In this document: positions 61,358 to 64,000 of the stretch, one piece after another
How positions within the stretch are numbered: position 1 is the first letter of the stretch
How the letters are laid out: each line of letters starts with the position of its first letter
Assembly (NCBI GenBank): GCA_913055805.1
Contig: CAJXLF010000001.1
Coordinates: 334,761 to 398,760 of the forward strand
Direction: 5' to 3'
Source: an uncultured Salinisphaerales bacterium
GTDB lineage: Bacteria; Pseudomonadota; Gammaproteobacteria; Nevskiales; CAJXLF01
Length of the DNA: 64,000 nt
The notes under the pieces: model-generated
Seen by the model: only the letters and a program-made list of their open reading frames with translations
Database searches by the model: none
Told to the model about the DNA's origin: nothing
Made by a program: the position numbers and the translations under genes

Positions 61358-62110
61358 CTACTGTTCGTGACCGTCCTCGTCATGCGCCGGCTGCGAGGGC
61401 GGTTCTGCCGGTTCCTCCGGTTCGGGTGCCATTTCCATCTCTCCGGAAGGAGTGCTGTCCTGTGCCGGGTCAATATGCGCCTCCGACATGTTGCCGTTCC
61501 TGGGCTGCCCTTCGTTCGTAATGGGCAGTTCTTCCAGTAGCTTTTCTTCGGCAGGCGCCTGGGTGTCGCCGGGTTCACTATGCGTCATGCCTTCGTGGTG
61601 GTGGCCTGCGCTCTCGACCACCAGGGTCTCGTAGACCTCTTGGGGCATATCGGGCAAGGCTTGCAGCAGTGCGACCATGTCCCAGATGCTTTCATCATCC
61701 ACTCCGGCCTGTCCCCAGGCCGGCATGCCGGTCATTTTGAGTCCATGCTTGATGACCCAGAATTCTTCGGCAGGCTCATGTGCGCGTCGGGTCAGGTCCG
61801 GTGGGCGCGGATAGAGCCCCTTGCGGATTTCGGTGTTTTTCATACCCGGGCTGAGGTGACAGTGCACACACATCGCATCGTACTGACCGGCACCACGCCG
61901 TATGCGCTCGCCTTCATTCAGGTCATCGGGCACCCGGATGTCCAGGCTATGCGCCTTGACGGAGCGTTCGCGTACCCAGTCGATGATGTCTTCGTTAATG
62001 GCGTAGTGCGGCTGGTCGGCAGCTACGTCGTAATAGCCCATATAGAGATAGCCACAGGCCGCCAGGATCAGCAGGATGAGTAACGCTAGAAAGAACTGGA
62101 GTGTTTGCAT
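61358..62110 (-). CDS. membrane-anchored monoheme cytochrome c with acidic His/Met tail
   Basis: 250 residues from ATG 62110, with AAGGAGG upstream. One N-terminal helix (FFLALLILLILAACGYLYMGY) anchors it; the LAAC could instead be a lipobox. The heme motif is CVHCH in GAGQYDAMCVHCHLSPG, with the axial Met in GMPAWG and LKMTGMPAW. After the heme domain (~170) comes a ~80-residue low-complexity tail rich in Glu, Pro, His and Met (GHHHEGMTH, GEMEMAPEPEEP, HDEDGHEQ), which could bind metal. It is convergent with copB, so it belongs to the copper neighbourhood. Confidence 0.85.
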   Translation of the reverse strand: MQTLQFFLALLILLILAACGYLYMGYYDVAADQPHYAINEDIIDWVRERSVKAHSLDIRVPDDLNEGERIRRGAGQYDAMCVHCHLSPGMKNTEIRKGLYPRPPDLTRRAHEPAEEFWVIKHGLKMTGMPAWGQAGVDDESIWDMVALLQALPDMPQEVYETLVVESAGHHHEGMTHSEPGDTQAPAEEKLLEELPITNEGQPRNGNMSEAHIDPAQDSTPSGEMEMAPEPEEPAEPPSQPAHDEDGHEQ

Positions 62111-62214
62111 GGCGGCCTCCTTGGCAGCGGATATGCAGACGCCTGATGGTCTCCAAGCATAGCAGCGGATCAAAACGAATGAATGAAATGCGTCACCGAC
62201 GCCGGAGGGGGCAG

Positions 62215-63075
62215 CTAGAAGGTATTGCCCCGCTTGGCCTGAAAAGGCCGGATTAACTGGCCGAGATAGTCCTGTGGATAGTCGGGTTCGCTGCCGATTC
62301 CAATTTCACCGGAGATAAAAGCGCGGTCACGGCTTTCATAGCAGAAGGTGCCCAATAAATAATCCCAGATGACCAGGAAGAGGCCGAAATTGACATCGCC
62401 AATGCCTTTTTCCTTGCGGTGGTGAAAGCGGTGGATTTCATTGGTCGCGAAGATGTATTTAAGCGCTCCGATACGCATGTCGGCATTGGAGTGCTGTAGC
62501 AGCAACTGGATTGCTACGCAGAAGGTCATCGCCACGGCGACATCCACAGGTATGCCAATGAGAATAAGGGGCAGGGCGCCTACGCTGGTTTCAAAGGCCT
62601 GGTGCAAGGGGTGTTTCATGAGGCCGTTGAAACCATAGAACCGTTTCACGCTGTGATGCACTGCATGGAAGCGCCACAGCAGGGGTACATGATGGCTCCA
62701 GTAATGCGCCAGTGTAATACCAAGGTCGAGCACGATCACCGCGGCGATTACCTGCAGGGCAAAGGGCCAGTTGTCAGGCCAGGCACTTGAAAACGGCGCC
62801 AGGGTCACGAGCAAGGGTAGTAACAGAAGCGTGACCTGTTCGCCGGCTTTATTCACGATGAAATGGCAGAAATCACGGCCGAGATCGTTATGCGAGCGAT
62901 TAAAATCGCTGTTGTAGGGCTGTATCCGTTCAGCCACAAACATCAGGGCGATCGCGGCCACAAGCAGGGCCAGCAGCCAGAGCTTTGGGGTATCTCGGGC
63001 AATAAGCAGCAGTGCGCCGCCATTCACGGCCAGCAGCATGAAGGGGAAAAGTCCATAGCGAATCAGCAGTTTCAT
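62215..63075 (-). CDS. sterol desaturase / fatty acid hydroxylase family membrane protein (copy 3)
   Basis: 286 residues from ATG 63075 (MKLLIRYG). Several N-terminal helices are present. Histidine clusters: HYWSHH, HAVHHSVKRFYG and IHRFHHRKE, with the family ending GLFLVIWDYLLGTF. It is more distant from copies 1 and 2 than those are from each other, and lacks their NYGG and NFHEF blocks. Substrate unknown. Divergent from an AraC gene across a 78-bp gap, as copy 1 is. Confidence 0.88.
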   Translation of the reverse strand: MKLLIRYGLFPFMLLAVNGGALLLIARDTPKLWLLALLVAAIALMFVAERIQPYNSDFNRSHNDLGRDFCHFIVNKAGEQVTLLLLPLLVTLAPFSSAWPDNWPFALQVIAAVIVLDLGITLAHYWSHHVPLLWRFHAVHHSVKRFYGFNGLMKHPLHQAFETSVGALPLILIGIPVDVAVAMTFCVAIQLLLQHSNADMRIGALKYIFATNEIHRFHHRKEKGIGDVNFGLFLVIWDYLLGTFCYESRDRAFISGEIGIGSEPDYPQDYLGQLIRPFQAKRGNTF

Positions 63076-63153
63076 AATGATCTCGACAGAAGTATCTTGA
63101 GTCGCATCATGCAATGGGGCTACCAACGTGGCTTGTAAAAACGGGGTATTTGA

Positions 63154-63945
63154 ATGACAGCCAGTTCATTGCCGGCACTGATTCTCTGGCCGGACAGCGC
63201 CTTGTACGCCGGACCGGGTTTTGATGCCGATATGCATCGGCACCATGCCCTGCAAATCTGTATGGCACTGGAGCATCCCTTGCGTTACAGAAGCCGGCGA
63301 GAGTGTGCGTGGCTGACGTCTCAGGCTGTGGCGATTGATGCGGACCAATCGCATGAGCTGCAGTGCAGTGGCCAGGTATTGGTGCTGTTTGTTGCGCCGG
63401 AAAGTGATCTGCAGAAGCTGCTGGTCGCACGCCTGCTTGCCGGCAAGCAGGCGAGGTTGGCAGGTTTTGCTCCTGATATAGCCACAGCTACGGGGCTCCT
63501 GAATACGTTCGCACAGACGCAGGACAAGCCCTGCGCTGCTGCTTGCGGGTTGCGCGATCTGTTCTGCGATCAGGAACAGATCAGTCAGAAGCGCAACGGG
63601 GATGAGCGTATTGAGCGGGTGATCGCCAGTATTCAGCAGCAACTGGAAGCAAAAATATCCGTGGCCAATCTGGCTGCGCAGGTTGCACTGTCTGCGGATC
63701 ATCTGATGAAGCTGTTTCGTCAGACAACCGGCTTGTCCGTACGTCAATATATTCTGTGGAGCCGTATTCAGCGGGCTACGCAGGCGGTAGTCGGGGGTAT
63801 GTCACTGACCGATGCGGCCATGGAGGCCGGGTTTTCCGATTCCGCACATTTCTCCAAGAGTTTTCGCGCCACCTTCGGGTTGGCGCCGAGTCTGCTGAAT
63901 CTGATCGGTAAGCAGGGGCGTTTCCTGATATGTCAGGACGCGTGA
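63154..63945 (+). CDS. AraC-family regulator with short cupin-type sensor
   Basis: 263 residues. The N-terminal ~130 residues look like a small cupin sensor (DADMHRHHALQICMALEHPL, SHELQCSGQVLVLFVAPES). The C-terminal two helix-turn-helix units are ISVANLAAQVALSADHLMKLFRQTTGLSVRQYI and SLTDAAMEAGFSDSAHFSKSFRATFGLAPS. The sensor type differs from that of the AraC protein at 5275, so they are not close copies. Divergent from sterol desaturase 3, its probable target. Confidence 0.87.
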   Translation: MTASSLPALILWPDSALYAGPGFDADMHRHHALQICMALEHPLRYRSRRECAWLTSQAVAIDADQSHELQCSGQVLVLFVAPESDLQKLLVARLLAGKQARLAGFAPDIATATGLLNTFAQTQDKPCAAACGLRDLFCDQEQISQKRNGDERIERVIASIQQQLEAKISVANLAAQVALSADHLMKLFRQTTGLSVRQYILWSRIQRATQAVVGGMSLTDAAMEAGFSDSAHFSKSFRATFGLAPSLLNLIGKQGRFLICQDA

Positions 63946-63964
63946 TCAATAAACCGGTGGTCGT

Positions 63965-64000
63965 CTAGGAAGTCAGGCGATCCAGACGCAGCCTTGCCGC
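63965..64000 (-). CDS. possible 3' end of a gene that continues past the window
   Basis: A minus-strand frame open to the window edge ends in TAG at 63967-63965 and reads AARLRLDRLTS. It would be convergent with the AraC gene, leaving a 19-bp gap. Eleven codons are too few to identify anything. Confidence 0.25.
   Translation of the reverse strand, partial: AARLRLDRLTS

Noticed and set aside
63076-63153. Short GCATCATGC palindrome in the gap between sterol desaturase 3 and its AraC gene
   Set aside because: Only four-base arms around one base; too short to call an operator.

Overview
The window is chromosomal DNA of a moderately GC-rich Gram-negative bacterium, most likely a gammaproteobacterium. 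The evidence is single-copy housekeeping genes (glnS, apaG, a DeaD-type RNA helicase), a four-subunit cytochrome bo oxidase, outer-membrane efflux and copper proteins (TolC-like, CopB), and Sec, Tat and lipoprotein signals of the diderm type. I cannot name the genus. There are no rRNA or tRNA genes, no CRISPR array, no transposase and no phage genes. Coding density is high: no gap without a gene exceeds about 220 bp.

Layout. 1-6.3 kb: a HlyIII/PAQR protein fused to a hotdog thioesterase domain and cut by the window edge, an apparently dead alpha/beta hydrolase, an Old Yellow Enzyme homologue, an Asp-nucleophile hydrolase, and sterol-desaturase-family gene no. 1 with a divergent AraC regulator. 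6.3-10 kb: an AbrB/Doc toxin-antitoxin pair, lrgAB with a small membrane protein, and a GH5 enzyme of endoglycoceramidase type. 10.1-14.9 kb: apaG, a DUF4112 protein, an acyltransferase, glnS, a YhhN-like membrane protein and a GST. 15-22.7 kb: a complete RND tripartite efflux operon, then a DEAD-box helicase. 22.7-30.1 kb: one eight-gene minus-strand operon, gbsR-like regulator, cyoABCD, sco, MFS, FecB-like binding protein, with a perfect dyad before its first gene. 30.1-32.7 kb: DUF4345 and DUF445 membrane proteins and a DECR2-like 2,4-dienoyl-CoA reductase. 32.7-35.5 kb: a visibly AT-richer cassette of a TetR regulator, sterol desaturase no. 2 and a lipoprotein hydrolase. 35.5-40.1 kb: an SDR, a flavin amine oxidase, a small membrane protein with a divergent TetR regulator, and a secernin (C69).

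40.2-46.1 kb holds the least familiar locus: a STAND-type ATPase with a C-terminal helix-turn-helix-like domain, a small protein that is a free-standing copy of that domain, an exported CSLREA/beta-helix/GEVED protein ending in polyglycine, Cys and a membrane tail, and a secreted protein with a weak M23-like look. 46.1-55 kb: an amidase, a beta-helix protein fused to a diheme cytochrome, a DUF3336/patatin lipase and an HAE3-type RND transporter. 55-57.7 kb: a methyltransferase and two proteins that are or may be hotdog folds. 57.7-62.1 kb: a copper locus (DUF4396 protein, MerR-type regulator, divergent copA-copB, cytochrome c). 62.2-63.9 kb: sterol desaturase no. 3 with a divergent AraC regulator.

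Themes. Many genes act on lipids or hydrophobic compounds: three membrane di-iron hydroxylases, PAQR-thioesterase, patatin, glycoceramidase-type GH5, dienoyl-CoA reductase, thioesterase and two RND-superfamily exporters. A second theme is envelope copper and respiration (cyo-sco, cop, cytochromes c). Divergent regulator-target pairs are common, and five of them have a clear dyad or promoter in the shared gap.
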